Source: Streptomyces sp. B21-083
Lineage (GTDB): Bacteria; Actinomycetota; Actinomycetes; Streptomycetales; Streptomycetaceae
Assembly: GCF_036898825.1 (NCBI RefSeq)
Contig: NZ_JARUND010000001.1
Coordinates: 2,604,001 to 2,668,000, forward strand
DNA length: 64,000 nucleotides
Direction: 5' to 3'
Made by a program: the position numbers and the translations under genes. The notes beneath the pieces are model-generated. The model made no database searches. It saw only the letters and a program-made list of their open reading frames with translations, and was not told the origin of the DNA. Of the stretch, positions 17,674-26,683 are shown piece by piece (the first letter of the stretch is position 1; the number at the start of each line of letters is the position of its first letter).

Positions 17674-18873
17674 GTGCCCCCACCCGTATCCTCACCTCCG
17701 CTCGCTCTCCAGTTGGCCGACCTCCTGCTCCGGCCGGCCCACCGCTCCCGCCGGACCCCCGGCCACGTCTTCGACCGGCTGGTCGCCGACGCCGGGCAGG
17801 CGCCCGGTGACGAGGACTTCGTCGACGACTTCCGTTCCCTGCTGGGCCACTGGGCCCGGGACGAGAACCTCACCCCGGTCGGCTGGATGTCCGCGCAGGG
17901 GCACGTCCGCAGGCATCTCGCCAACAGGGCGCGGGTTCTGCGGCTGATCGCCGAGCGGCCCGCGATCACCGAGGAGCCCATCGAGAGACCGGTGTTCGTG
18001 GTGGGTCTGCCGCGCACCGCCACCACGCTCACCCACGGGGTGCTGTCCCTCTCGGACGAGCACCGATGTCCCAGGTTGTGGGAACTGCTGACACCCGACC
18101 TCGACGGCACCCCCGAGCAGCGGCGGAAGGCGATCCGCGCGGCGCGCATGATGGTCGGCGGCATCAACCTGTTCGCCCCGCGCTACCGCGACATCCACCC
18201 GATGACCGCCGAGGGCCCGGACGAGTGCACCTTCGCCCTTCCGCACACGATCATGCCGTTGTCCCAGGCCCGTATCCCCGAGTACCAAGTGGCCCTGCAA
18301 GAGCGGGACTTCGTCCCCGACTACGCGTACCTGAAGCAGATCTACCAGGTGCTCCAGTACGGTCGGCCGCGCCGCCGCTGGGTCCTCAAGTCCCCTCTGC
18401 ACACCGGGAACCTGGACGCACTGCTCCGGGTCTTCCCGGACGCCACGATCGTGTGGACGCACCGTGATCCGGCCGCCGTGGTGGCCTCGTTCTGCAGTCT
18501 CATCGAGCATGGCATGGCGATCACCCTGCGCCCCCTGGACCTGCCCGGACTCGGCGCCACCTGGCTGGAACTGCTCAGCGCCTCCGTGCGCCGCGGCCTC
18601 GCCGCCCGTGCCGCCGTCCCGCGCGAGTCCCTGGTCGACGTGCCGTACTCCTGGCTCGGCTCCAACCCGGCGACGGGCGCCCCGAAGCTCTACGCCGCCG
18701 TCGGCGCCCGCTGGACCGACGCCGACGCCGCCCGGCTCGCCGCGGTCGCCGCCCGCCCCAAGGGCGCCCGCCCGCACAGCTACGACCTGGCCCGGTACGG
18801 GCTGACCGGCGCCGACGTCGACGCGGCCTTCGCCGACTACAACGCGCTGCGGGCCGAGGTCGACCGCGCCTGA
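17674..18873 (+). CDS. Sulfotransferase-family protein
   Basis: A 399-residue protein of the PAPS-dependent sulfotransferase superfamily. The 5'-phosphosulfate loop is PVFVVGLPRTATT (about residue 105), followed by the 3'-phosphate site in TIVWTHRDPAAVVASF (about 260). ATIVWTHRDP and RRWVLKSPLHTGNL are typical of the Sulfotransfer_3 group found in actinobacteria. The start is uncertain: GTG 17674 has GAAGGG 11 bases upstream; a GTG at 17590 would add 28 Pro-rich residues. It is isolated by terminators and lies inside the xyloglucan locus, but has no obvious part in it. Acceptor unknown. Confidence 0.8.
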   Translation: MPPPVSSPPLALQLADLLLRPAHRSRRTPGHVFDRLVADAGQAPGDEDFVDDFRSLLGHWARDENLTPVGWMSAQGHVRRHLANRARVLRLIAERPAITEEPIERPVFVVGLPRTATTLTHGVLSLSDEHRCPRLWELLTPDLDGTPEQRRKAIRAARMMVGGINLFAPRYRDIHPMTAEGPDECTFALPHTIMPLSQARIPEYQVALQERDFVPDYAYLKQIYQVLQYGRPRRRWVLKSPLHTGNLDALLRVFPDATIVWTHRDPAAVVASFCSLIEHGMAITLRPLDLPGLGATWLELLSASVRRGLAARAAVPRESLVDVPYSWLGSNPATGAPKLYAAVGARWTDADAARLAAVAARPKGARPHSYDLARYGLTGADVDAAFADYNALRAEVDRA

Positions 18874-18938
18874 ACGGCACGGCCGGCCCCGGCCCTTGTC
18901 GCCGGCTTCCTGTGCTTCCTGTCTTCGGTCCGCCCGCG

Positions 18939-19658
18939 TCAGCCGCCGCTGACCGTCAGACTGTTGGTGGTGAAGTTCAGGCCGCCGGAGGACGAGGTGA
19001 TCTCGAACCCGAACTGCACGTCACCGATCGTCTCGTTGCCGAACCAGCCCTTGGTGTCCTTGATCCACTTGAGGATCGGCAGGATGTTGACCGAGCCGGA
19101 CGTCGAGTTCGAGGTGCGGACGAACGAGAAGACCTCGTTCGCGCCGTTGTTGCCCTTGTAGACGGTCCAGGTGTGGCCGCCCAGCGTCACGTTGCCCTGC
19201 GAGGTGCCGAGCGGGCCGACGGCTCCGGTCTTGTTGACCCAGAGCATGATCTCGTAGTCGTAGTCGGTGTCCCAGATGTCGTACGACGTGTTGTACGCGC
19301 CGGACGAGGGGACGGTGACGTTGTAGTTGCTGGTGAGCGAACCGAGCGAGGTGATCGTCTTGTTGATCACCTTCTTGGAGTTGGGGTAGGACTTGATGCC
19401 GCCGGTGTTGGGGTGGTTGGCGTTGACGCCCCAGTTGGTACCGGAGTTGGCCCAGAAGCACTGGCTGCCGGCGCCGGAGCCCCAGATGTTGTTGTAGAGG
19501 GTGTAGCCGTTCAGGCTCGTGTTGCCGTACTGGGCGCAGGAGCTCCAGACGGCGGCCGAGGCGGGCGCGGAGGCGAGACCGACGGTGACGCCGAGCGCGA
19601 GAGCGGGGGCCAGCATGGCCTTGGTGATCCGGCTCAGCATGCGGGTGCGTGTTGCCAT
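18939..19658 (-). CDS. Secreted glycoside hydrolase family 12 endo-beta-1,4-glucanase/xyloglucanase
   Basis: Extracellular endo-enzyme cutting the beta-1,4-glucan backbone. The 239-residue precursor has a Sec signal peptide (MATRTRMLSRITK, hydrophobic core, ASA cleavage near residue 35), then a single GH12 jelly roll without a binding module. The nucleophile is E136 in DYEIMLWV and the acid/base E219 in VQFGFEITSSSGG. ATG at 19658 has AAGGA 7 bases upstream. It is last in a minus-strand series after GH95 (80-bp gap). GH12 members include cellulases and xyloglucan-specific enzymes; the locus favours xyloglucanase. More A/T-rich and Asn-rich than its neighbours, as secreted GH12 enzymes often are. 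Confidence 0.9.
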   Translation of the reverse strand: MATRTRMLSRITKAMLAPALALGVTVGLASAPASAAVWSSCAQYGNTSLNGYTLYNNIWGSGAGSQCFWANSGTNWGVNANHPNTGGIKSYPNSKKVINKTITSLGSLTSNYNVTVPSSGAYNTSYDIWDTDYDYEIMLWVNKTGAVGPLGTSQGNVTLGGHTWTVYKGNNGANEVFSFVRTSNSTSGSVNILPILKWIKDTKGWFGNETIGDVQFGFEITSSSGGLNFTTNSLTVSGG

Positions 19659-19738
19659 GGGGGTTCCTTCCAAGGGTGGGGGGAAATGCGGGTGTGGGGG
19701 GTGTGTGCTGTTGTCTGCTGCGCTGTTCCTCGGTGCGG

Positions 19739-22357
19739 TTACCGCGGTCCCAGGTCGAGAACGCGGTCTTCTCCGGCGACGAGATCGAGCGTGTGCGCGC
19801 CGGAGGAAGTCCTGAGGTCGATACGGTGAGTTCGGGTCGGGCGAACGACGGCGCAGCCCCGGCCCGGCCCCCAGTCGAGGTCCACGTCCGCGCCGAACCG
19901 CGTCCGTACGCCCCGGAGTCGGCCGGTGGGGCAGGCCGCCGGGAGCGCGGGCAGGAGGACCAGCCGGTCGGGGGTCGACTGGATGAGCGCCTCGATGAGC
20001 ACCGCCGGCAGGGCGTGGGCGGCGTCCGCGTTGTAGACGTTCCGCCCCGGGTAGTGGGCGCTCATCAGGGAGGCGTGGAAGAAGTCGCCGTCGAGCACCT
20101 GGCCGAGGGCCTGGGTGACCCGTTCGCCGTCGCGGAGGCGGGCGGCGATCAGCGCGTGGTGCAGGTGGCCGTGGGCCGAGTCGTTCTCGGCGCCCCGGAG
20201 TTGGAGGGCGCGGTACGCGGCCGCGGCGAGGTCCGGGGTGTCGTACGGGTTGATCTCGTCGAGGGGCCAGACACCGTAGAGATGGCTGAGGTGACGGTGG
20301 TCGTAGGTGTCGTCGAGGCCGGGCCACGCCCATTCGGCGAGGGCGCCGTCGGCGTTGACGCGATGCGGAGGGAGCCGGTCGGCCGACGTCCGCCAGCGGT
20401 CGGCCCGTTCGGGGTCGTCGGGGTGGTACTCGGCGGCGGCGAGCAGTGCGTGCCGGGCCGCCGAGAGGTCCATGGCGGCGTTGACGGCACCCCAACTCGC
20501 GTTGGCCGGACGGTTCTCCGGCGAGTAGGAGGGGACGACGACGAGACGTCCGTCGGCGTCGGTGCGGGCGAGGAAGTCCTCGTAGAACTCGGCGACTTCG
20601 GCGAGCAGGGCAGCCGTGCGGGGGTCACGGACGCCCATGGTGTCGTCGTGGTCGACGAGCGGCTTGAGCAGCCAGTCGGCGCCGGCCGTCCACAGGTGGA
20701 GTGGGTATTCGCGGGAGAAGTGGTACGTCAGCCCGGACTCGCCGTCGGTGTGCGTGGGCGCGACCACGCCTCGGGCGCCGAAGATCGCGCGGGCGTTCTC
20801 CCGCCAGTCGTCGAGCTGACGGGTAATCAGGGCAGCGTGGGCCTCGGTGACTTCGGGGAGAGCGCCGGCCGCCGCCGACGCGGTCTGGAGGTTGAGGTTG
20901 GCGTTGGTGGTGAAAGCCCCGGACCAGGCGGTGTCCCAGTCGCCGGTCCACAGGCCGACCAGACGGGGCGGGAGCATTCCGCTGGCCGACAGCAGGTGGT
21001 AGCGGCCGGCGGCGAAGAGCCGCTCCAGGAGGGCGGGGCTCTTCGTCCGGGTCAGCAACTCCGCGCCGGGCAGGGCACGTTCGGCTTCGTCGGCGGCGAG
21101 GTCGAGGGTGACACGGCCGTAGGCGGTGCGGTGGAGCGGGACGTGCCGGGCGAGGAGCCGCTCGTACGTCTGCTCGTACGTCCGCTCTTCCGACCCCGGC
21201 TCGCCGTCCGGGTCCGGCAGCAGTTCCCGCAAGGCCCGGGCATGGTCCGTCGTGTCCAGTTCGCCGACGTGCCGGACGACGCGGGTCAGCAGCAGCACGG
21301 ACTCCGCGCCCTCGACACGGACGCCGGGCGGGGTGAGGGTCGTCTCCCCGCCCATGGCCACCACGAGGGTCACCCCCGTGTACGCGCTGTCGCTGCCCGG
21401 GTAGCGGGCCCGGAGCGTGAGCAGGGCACCCTCCGGGGTACGCACCACACTCTGGCCGACGCCCAACTCGGCCGGGGCACCCGGGAGTCGGTGGTCGAGT
21501 TCGATGTCGATGGTGAGAGCGGCGCCGCCGGTGAGGCCGGGGTTACGGCTGACGTCGGTGGCACCGACGCGCCGGGTACCGCCAGAGCCACGGATACCGC
21601 CAGGGTTCCCGGCGTCGCCACGGCCGCCGGAGCCCTGGGGCCCACCCGTGACACCCGCTGCCGCGAAGACCCCGGCGGGGCCAAGCCCGCCGGGGACGCC
21701 AGGGCCGCCGGCGCCACGCATACCGCCAGGGGTCCCGGCGTCGCCAGGGACGCCGGAGCCCTGGGGCCCACCCGTGACATCCGCAGTCACGGAGACGTTG
21801 GAGCGGCCAGGACCGTCGGGGACACCCGAGTCTCGGGGCCCGCCGGTGACACCCGCTGCCGTGGAGACGCCTGGGCGGCCAGGACCGCCGGGGACGCCGG
21901 AGTCGTTGGTGACGTACTGGACGATGACGTCGTCCGCGCGGGACACGAAGACTCGGCTGTGCCAGGACTCGGACGCGGCGTCGGTGACTCCGGTGGTGAA
22001 GTCGACCGACCGCCGGTAGTCACGCGCCGGTGGGCCGCCGCGCAGCCGCACCTGGAACGCCGGGTGGAAGGGCTGCACCCACCGCAGTTCCCGTCCGTCG
22101 GTGAAGCTCTCGGCGGCCGTGGTGTCGCCGGCCAGCAACCGGTCCTGGAGAGCGGCCAGTTGGCTCGCCAGCTGCGGCGGGCGTGCGTGCTCGCTGCCGT
22201 TCGGGCGTACGAGGGTGTGGTGCGTGACGACGACCCGCTCACTCTCCGGGTCGCCGAACACCAGCGCGCCGTGGCGGCCGTTGCCGCTCAGGTAGCCGTC
22301 CTCCCAGCGGGTCGCGGGGTGTGGTTCCCAGGTTCCGTGGACGGGCCCGTCGGTCAT
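19739..22357 (-). CDS. Glycoside hydrolase family 95, probable alpha-L-fucosidase (with collagen-like insertion)
   Basis: Predicted cytoplasmic exo-enzyme removing terminal alpha-1,2-L-fucose (or L-galactose) from xyloglucan side chains. The 872-residue protein starts WEDGYLSGNGRHGALVFGDP, and has the catalytic-domain region GAFTTNANLNLQTASAA (Asn pair near 470-475), LPPHRVNADGALAEWAW and HRHLSHLYGVWPLDEI, all typical of GH95. Residues about 152-278 are an unusual Gly/Pro-rich insertion in the N-terminal domain. No signal peptide. The start overlaps the GH42 stop by 4 bp (ATGA), so it is translationally coupled. Confidence 0.8.
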   Translation of the reverse strand: MTDGPVHGTWEPHPATRWEDGYLSGNGRHGALVFGDPESERVVVTHHTLVRPNGSEHARPPQLASQLAALQDRLLAGDTTAAESFTDGRELRWVQPFHPAFQVRLRGGPPARDYRRSVDFTTGVTDAASESWHSRVFVSRADDVIVQYVTNDSGVPGGPGRPGVSTAAGVTGGPRDSGVPDGPGRSNVSVTADVTGGPQGSGVPGDAGTPGGMRGAGGPGVPGGLGPAGVFAAAGVTGGPQGSGGRGDAGNPGGIRGSGGTRRVGATDVSRNPGLTGGAALTIDIELDHRLPGAPAELGVGQSVVRTPEGALLTLRARYPGSDSAYTGVTLVVAMGGETTLTPPGVRVEGAESVLLLTRVVRHVGELDTTDHARALRELLPDPDGEPGSEERTYEQTYERLLARHVPLHRTAYGRVTLDLAADEAERALPGAELLTRTKSPALLERLFAAGRYHLLSASGMLPPRLVGLWTGDWDTAWSGAFTTNANLNLQTASAAAGALPEVTEAHAALITRQLDDWRENARAIFGARGVVAPTHTDGESGLTYHFSREYPLHLWTAGADWLLKPLVDHDDTMGVRDPRTAALLAEVAEFYEDFLARTDADGRLVVVPSYSPENRPANASWGAVNAAMDLSAARHALLAAAEYHPDDPERADRWRTSADRLPPHRVNADGALAEWAWPGLDDTYDHRHLSHLYGVWPLDEINPYDTPDLAAAAYRALQLRGAENDSAHGHLHHALIAARLRDGERVTQALGQVLDGDFFHASLMSAHYPGRNVYNADAAHALPAVLIEALIQSTPDRLVLLPALPAACPTGRLRGVRTRFGADVDLDWGPGRGCAVVRPTRTHRIDLRTSSGAHTLDLVAGEDRVLDLGPR
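21524..21904. repeat. In-frame minisatellite-like repeat coding a Gly/Pro-rich segment in GH95
   Basis: On the minus strand the translation has repeated units such as GVTGGPQGSGVPGDAGTPGG and GVTGGPQGSGGRGDAGNPGG, with related GVSTAAGVTGGPRDSGVPDG and GPGRSNVSVTADVTGGPQGS. The DNA units share long identical blocks (for example GGAGCCCTGGGGCCCACCCG at 21629 and 21755). The segment is a multiple of three long and interrupts the junction between an N-terminal strand (DDVIVQYVTND) and LTIDIELDHRLPG, which are adjacent in ordinary GH95 proteins as I know them. Confidence 0.8.
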
Positions 22358-24318
22358 GGCTTCAGCACCGCCACTCCGTACCGGCCCAGCGACACCGCGT
22401 CCATGACGATGTCGCCGGTCAGCAGGTCCCGGTGGACGCCGGGTACCTGGACGGTGACCGGGTCGCAGCCGTGGTTGAGCACGAAGAGCAGCTCACCGCG
22501 CCGGACCGCCTCGACCCCGGCGGGCAGCCCCTCCAGCACCGGTCGGACACCCGCGTCGGCGCCGATCCGCGCGAGAAGGTCACGCAGCGCGTCGGGCTCG
22601 GGGAGCGTGGAGACGTACCAGGCGCACCCCTTGCGCAGCACCGCCGGCAGCCCGTCGAGTTCGCCGCCCTTGTACGGGGTGACCTCGTCGGCGCCGTCGG
22701 CCTCCAGCTCCTCGGACCACAAGTGGCCCTGGAATCCGTCCGCTTCGACGGTCTCACCGGCGTCCAGCGGCCACCACTCGTGCAGGGTGCCCAGCCCGAA
22801 CAGCTCGCGCAGCCGCACGTCCATTCCGCCGGGCCGCACCCGGTCGTCCTCGTCGCCGACTCCGGTCAGGAATCCGCAGACGAGGGTGCCGCCGCCACGT
22901 ACATAGGCGAGGAGGTTGTCGATCGCCGCGTCCGTGAGCAGGTACAACTGCGGGACGACGACGAGCCGGTAGGCCGACAGGTCGTGCTCGGGGTGGGCGA
23001 AGTCCGTCGCGAGGTGCGCCTCCCACAGGGCGCGGTGCCAGGCCCGCACGACCTGCGGGTAGTCCACCTCGGAGGAGAGCCGGCCGTCCTGGGCGCCGGC
23101 CCACCATGCGTGCCAGTCGTGGAGAACGGCGATGTCGTTGACGGTGTGACTGCCCGTCACCTCGCTGCTGATGATCGCGAGTTCGGCGCCGAGCTGCTTG
23201 ATCTCCTGGAAGGTACGGCCTTGTTCGCCGGCGTGGCTGACCATGCCGGAGTGGAACTTCTCGGCGCCCTGCCGGGACTGGCGCCACTGGAAGTAGCAGA
23301 CGGCGTCGGCGCCGCGTGCCACCGCCTGGAGGGACCAGAGTCGGTTGAGGCCGCGCGGCTTGGGGTGGTTGACGCCACGCCAGTTGACCGGGCCGGCCGC
23401 CTGTTCCATCAGCATCCACGGGCCGCGCGCCTGGGAACGCGTCATGTCCTGCACGAGTGCGCCCTGTTGGGCACCGAACGGGTCGCGTGGATCGGGGTAG
23501 AGGTCGACGGAGACCACGTCCTCCTCCTGGACCCAGCGCCAGGCGTCCTGTCCCACCCACATCGGCATGAAGTTGGTGGTGACCGGGACGTGCGGGGTGT
23601 GGCGGCGGACGATGTCGCGTTCCGCGAGGTAGCACTCCAGGAGCGCGTCGGAGGTGAAGCGTTTGAAGTCGAGGACCTGGGTGGGGTTGCGCATGTAGTG
23701 CGGGAGTCGCGGCGGCAGGATCTCGTCCCAGTCGCCGTACCCCTGGCTCCAGAAGGCTGTTCCCCAGGCTTCGTTGAGGGCGTCCAGCGTGCTGTACCGG
23801 TCCTGGAGCCAGCGGCGGAACGCGGTGGCCGACTCGTCGCCCCAGTCGTAGGTGCAGTACTCGTTGTTGATGTGCCACATGGTGAGGGCGGGATGGCCGC
23901 CGTAGCGGGCTGCCAGGTCCTCGGTGATGGCGGCGGCGTAGCGGCGGTAGACGGCGCTGGAGTGCGCGAAGTGCTGGCGTCCGCCCCACCACTCGATCCG
24001 GCCGTCCTCGGCGACGGGCAGGGTCTCCGGGTGCAGCCGGCCCATCCAGGGCGGCGGTGAGGAGGTGGGTGTGGCCAGGACGACGCCGATGCCGTTGTCG
24101 TGCATCAGGTCCATCAGCCGGTCCAGCCAGCCGAACTCCCTTGCCCCCGGCTGGGGTTCGAGCCTCGCCCAGGAGAAGACGCCGAGGGTGACCGAGTTGA
24201 CGCCGGCGTCCTTCATCAGCCGGACGTCCTCGTGCCAGGTCTCCTCCGGCCACTGCTCGGGGTTGTAGTCACCGCCGAAGAGGACGCGCCCCCGGGTCGC
24301 GTCACCGAGCCCCGGCAT
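22354..24318 (-). CDS. Glycoside hydrolase family 42 beta-galactosidase
   Basis: Predicted cytoplasmic enzyme removing beta-galactose, here probably the beta-1,2-galactose of xyloglucan side chains. The 654-residue protein has the GH42 start FGGDYNPEQWPEETWHEDV at 14-32, the acid/base E153 in MWHINNEY and the nucleophile E305 in WMLMEQAAGPVNW, followed by the trimerisation and C-terminal beta domains. ATG at 24318 shares one base with the GH74 stop (TGATG), and its own stop overlaps the GH95 start, so GH74-GH42-GH95 form a coupled series. No signal peptide. A specificity other than xyloglucan galactose cannot be excluded. Confidence 0.9.
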   Translation of the reverse strand: MPGLGDATRGRVLFGGDYNPEQWPEETWHEDVRLMKDAGVNSVTLGVFSWARLEPQPGAREFGWLDRLMDLMHDNGIGVVLATPTSSPPPWMGRLHPETLPVAEDGRIEWWGGRQHFAHSSAVYRRYAAAITEDLAARYGGHPALTMWHINNEYCTYDWGDESATAFRRWLQDRYSTLDALNEAWGTAFWSQGYGDWDEILPPRLPHYMRNPTQVLDFKRFTSDALLECYLAERDIVRRHTPHVPVTTNFMPMWVGQDAWRWVQEEDVVSVDLYPDPRDPFGAQQGALVQDMTRSQARGPWMLMEQAAGPVNWRGVNHPKPRGLNRLWSLQAVARGADAVCYFQWRQSRQGAEKFHSGMVSHAGEQGRTFQEIKQLGAELAIISSEVTGSHTVNDIAVLHDWHAWWAGAQDGRLSSEVDYPQVVRAWHRALWEAHLATDFAHPEHDLSAYRLVVVPQLYLLTDAAIDNLLAYVRGGGTLVCGFLTGVGDEDDRVRPGGMDVRLRELFGLGTLHEWWPLDAGETVEADGFQGHLWSEELEADGADEVTPYKGGELDGLPAVLRKGCAWYVSTLPEPDALRDLLARIGADAGVRPVLEGLPAGVEAVRRGELLFVLNHGCDPVTVQVPGVHRDLLTGDIVMDAVSLGRYGVAVLKP

Positions 24319-26549
24319 CAGACGGGATCCCCGTACTGGATGCCCCGTCCGTTGGTGCCGAGGTAGACGCGGCCGTGGATCCGCGGATCGCCGGTGATCA
24401 CCTCGCCGGTCCAACCCCACTGGTGGGCGTCGTCGTTGATCCGCGTCCAGGTCCTCGCCTCGTCGTCGGAGCGGTGGACGGCGGTGATGGTGTCGGTGGA
24501 ACCCACCATGTAGATCGCCGGGTAGGCGGCACCCTTGGCCGCCCGGCCGAACCCGAGCGTGTGCGACGCCCGGCAACTGGCGACCTTGGTGAAGGTGGCG
24601 CCCCCGTCGGTGGACCGGTGGAGCCCGTTCCCCTTGGTGCTCAGCCACAGGTCACCCGCCCTGCCCGGCGCCGCGACCAGCTCGAACTGGCTGTCACCGG
24701 AGGGCAGTCCGCTCGCCCGGGCGGTGAAGGTGAGGCCGCTGTCCGTGCTGGCGTACAGGGTTCCCGTGTCGGTGTCGTAGGCGTAGAAGCGCGTCGGGTC
24801 GGCCGGGTCGGCGACCGGCGTGGCGCCCTTCGGGACGGAGGGGACCTCGGACCACGTCGCGCCGTTGTCCGTGGAGCGCTGGGCCGGGTACTTCGTGCCG
24901 TCCCAGTGCACGAAGGTCCACACCAGCACGCTGCCGTCGGCGTTGGTGGCGATCGGCCCCGGTGCGTCCTTGGCGATGCCGGGCTGGGCGGCGAAGGGCG
25001 CCCAGCTGCGCCCGCCGTCGTTCGAGAAGGCCCCGTTGCCATTGTCGCCGAACCCTGTCCGGACGACGTACGACGGCTTGGCGGTGGCCTGGGAGAGTCC
25101 CGTCGCCGATCCGAACACGGGGTTCGACGCCATGCCGCGCGCCGGGGACGCCGTGAGCCGCTCGTGGTACATCACGCCGATGTCCCCGAGCCCGCTGAGC
25201 AGGTGCGCCTGCCCGACCGGGGGCGAGATCAGCTGGCGTACGGACGTCTCCTCCAGGCCGCGGATCTGCGGGGCCCAGTGTTTGAGGTCGCGGGTGCCGT
25301 AGAGGGTCGCGCCGGTCCCGTAGACGATGTGCCGCGAGTCGTGGGGGTCGAGGGCGAGCGCCTGTATCCACCAGCCGAACTTCGGCTTGTCGCCGGCCCA
25401 GTTGAGGAAGGGCGTCTCGGACACGTCGAACACGGCGCTGTCCTTGAGGGATGTCCAGGTGCGGCCGCCGTTGGTGGAGCGGAACACCGTGTCGATGTCG
25501 GCCCAGCGGTTGTTGGTGGAGACGACGAGGGTGCCGGGCCGGCAGGCGTCGACGGCGACTCCGCCGTAGGCGAAGGTGTCGGGGGAGCCGTCGGCGGTGG
25601 TCCCGCCCGGCTTGACCGGGCTCACCTCTGTCCAACTCCCGGTCGTGGTGCGCAGCTTGTGCACACTGCCGTCCGACTGGCCGTTGGGTCCGGCCGTGTT
25701 GCCGTACGTCACGTACAGGTCGCGGGTCTGCTTGTCGTAGGCGGCACGGATCGGCACCTTGGCGGAGGTGGCGCCGACGGGCTGCCCGGGCACGGCTTCC
25801 CAGGTCGTGCCGTCGGTGGTGCGGTACAGGTTGGCCGTACCGGCGGTGCCCTTTCCGTCGCCGTCGCCCCAGCCCGCGTAGACGGTACGGCCGGCCGCGA
25901 CCAGGAGGGTGACGCCCTGGCCGCTCGCGCTCGGGGTGGCCGGGAAAGTGCTCGCGGGGGCCCAGGTGGCGCCCCGGTCGGTGGACTTGAGGAGTCCGTC
26001 GTGTCGGGTGCCCAGCCACAGGGTGTCGCTGTCACGCGGGTCGACGAGCAGCCGCTCGCCGGTGCCGCGCCCGTCCTCGTTGGCCCCGACCTTGACAGTC
26101 AGGTCGGTGCGCTTCCAGGTGGCGCCCCGGTCCTCGGAGCGCAGGACGGCACCGTTCCCGGCCCACGACTGGGCGTAGGTGCCGAGGGAGAGGTAGACGC
26201 GATCGGGGTGCGCGGGGTCGACGGCGATCGCCTCCACCCCGGTCAGGTTCCAGTCGTCCCACCCGAGGTGATCGGTGAGCGCGGTCCAGCGGGCGGCGCG
26301 GTCGTCCCAGCGGTAGGCGCCGCCGATGTCGGTACGGGCGTAGGCGAGACCCCGGACGGACGGGTGGAAGAGCACGCCGGTGACGAATCCGGTGCCGCCG
26401 ATGACGGCGGTGCGCCAGCGGTAGGCGGGGGCCGCGGCGGCGCCGGAGGCCGCCTGGGCCGCCGTACCGGACAGTGACACGGTCGAGACGGCGGCAACGG
26501 CAGCGGTCGCAGCAAGAACTGCACGTCTACTCGGACGGGACGAAGACAT
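24318..26549 (-). CDS. Secreted glycoside hydrolase family 74 xyloglucanase
   Basis: Inverting endo-acting enzyme of the tandem seven-bladed propeller fold, the family most specific for xyloglucan. The 743-residue precursor has a Tat-like leader (PSRRAVLAATAAV) ending near ALA-like AQAA at about 33. Two catalytic Asp motifs are visible: D74 in YARTDIGGAYRW and D456 in LSGLGDIGVMYHE. Several BNR/Asp-box repeats (SEDRGATW, STDRGATW, STNGGRTW, STDNGATW) mark the propeller blades. No binding module follows. ATG at 26549 has GAGGT 7 bases upstream. It starts the coupled enzyme series and lies 134 bp downstream of the permease genes, separated by a repeat hairpin. Confidence 0.93.
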   Translation of the reverse strand: MSSSRPSRRAVLAATAAVAAVSTVSLSGTAAQAASGAAAAPAYRWRTAVIGGTGFVTGVLFHPSVRGLAYARTDIGGAYRWDDRAARWTALTDHLGWDDWNLTGVEAIAVDPAHPDRVYLSLGTYAQSWAGNGAVLRSEDRGATWKRTDLTVKVGANEDGRGTGERLLVDPRDSDTLWLGTRHDGLLKSTDRGATWAPASTFPATPSASGQGVTLLVAAGRTVYAGWGDGDGKGTAGTANLYRTTDGTTWEAVPGQPVGATSAKVPIRAAYDKQTRDLYVTYGNTAGPNGQSDGSVHKLRTTTGSWTEVSPVKPGGTTADGSPDTFAYGGVAVDACRPGTLVVSTNNRWADIDTVFRSTNGGRTWTSLKDSAVFDVSETPFLNWAGDKPKFGWWIQALALDPHDSRHIVYGTGATLYGTRDLKHWAPQIRGLEETSVRQLISPPVGQAHLLSGLGDIGVMYHERLTASPARGMASNPVFGSATGLSQATAKPSYVVRTGFGDNGNGAFSNDGGRSWAPFAAQPGIAKDAPGPIATNADGSVLVWTFVHWDGTKYPAQRSTDNGATWSEVPSVPKGATPVADPADPTRFYAYDTDTGTLYASTDSGLTFTARASGLPSGDSQFELVAAPGRAGDLWLSTKGNGLHRSTDGGATFTKVASCRASHTLGFGRAAKGAAYPAIYMVGSTDTITAVHRSDDEARTWTRINDDAHQWGWTGEVITGDPRIHGRVYLGTNGRGIQYGDPV

Positions 26550-26585
26550 GACTTACCTCGATCTTGGAAAGATGGGGAGGAAGAC

Positions 26586-26626
26586 GCGCCCCATCAGGGG
26601 CGCGGGGAACTGCGCGACAAGCCACA
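26586..26626. repeat. Family A repeat hairpin inside the operon gap
   Basis: GCGCCCC, loop ATCA, GGGGCGC, then GGGGAACTGCGCGACAAGCC. It shares its palindromic core with 11889-11914 and occupies the 134-bp gap between the permease stop and the GH74 start. It could reduce read-through or protect the upstream transporter mRNA, setting different levels for transporter and enzymes (inference). Confidence 0.65.
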
Positions 26627-26683
26627 ACGCACGTGCAGTCGCCGACGGACCGCACGGGCACCCCATGTCGCGAAACCTGACTG

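Noticed and set aside
19649..22906. A very long open frame on the plus strand opposite GH95 and GH42.
   Set aside because: It mirrors the high-GC third-position bias of the real minus-strand genes, is Val/Gly/Arg/Glu-rich without domains, and the minus-strand frames have clear catalytic motifs.
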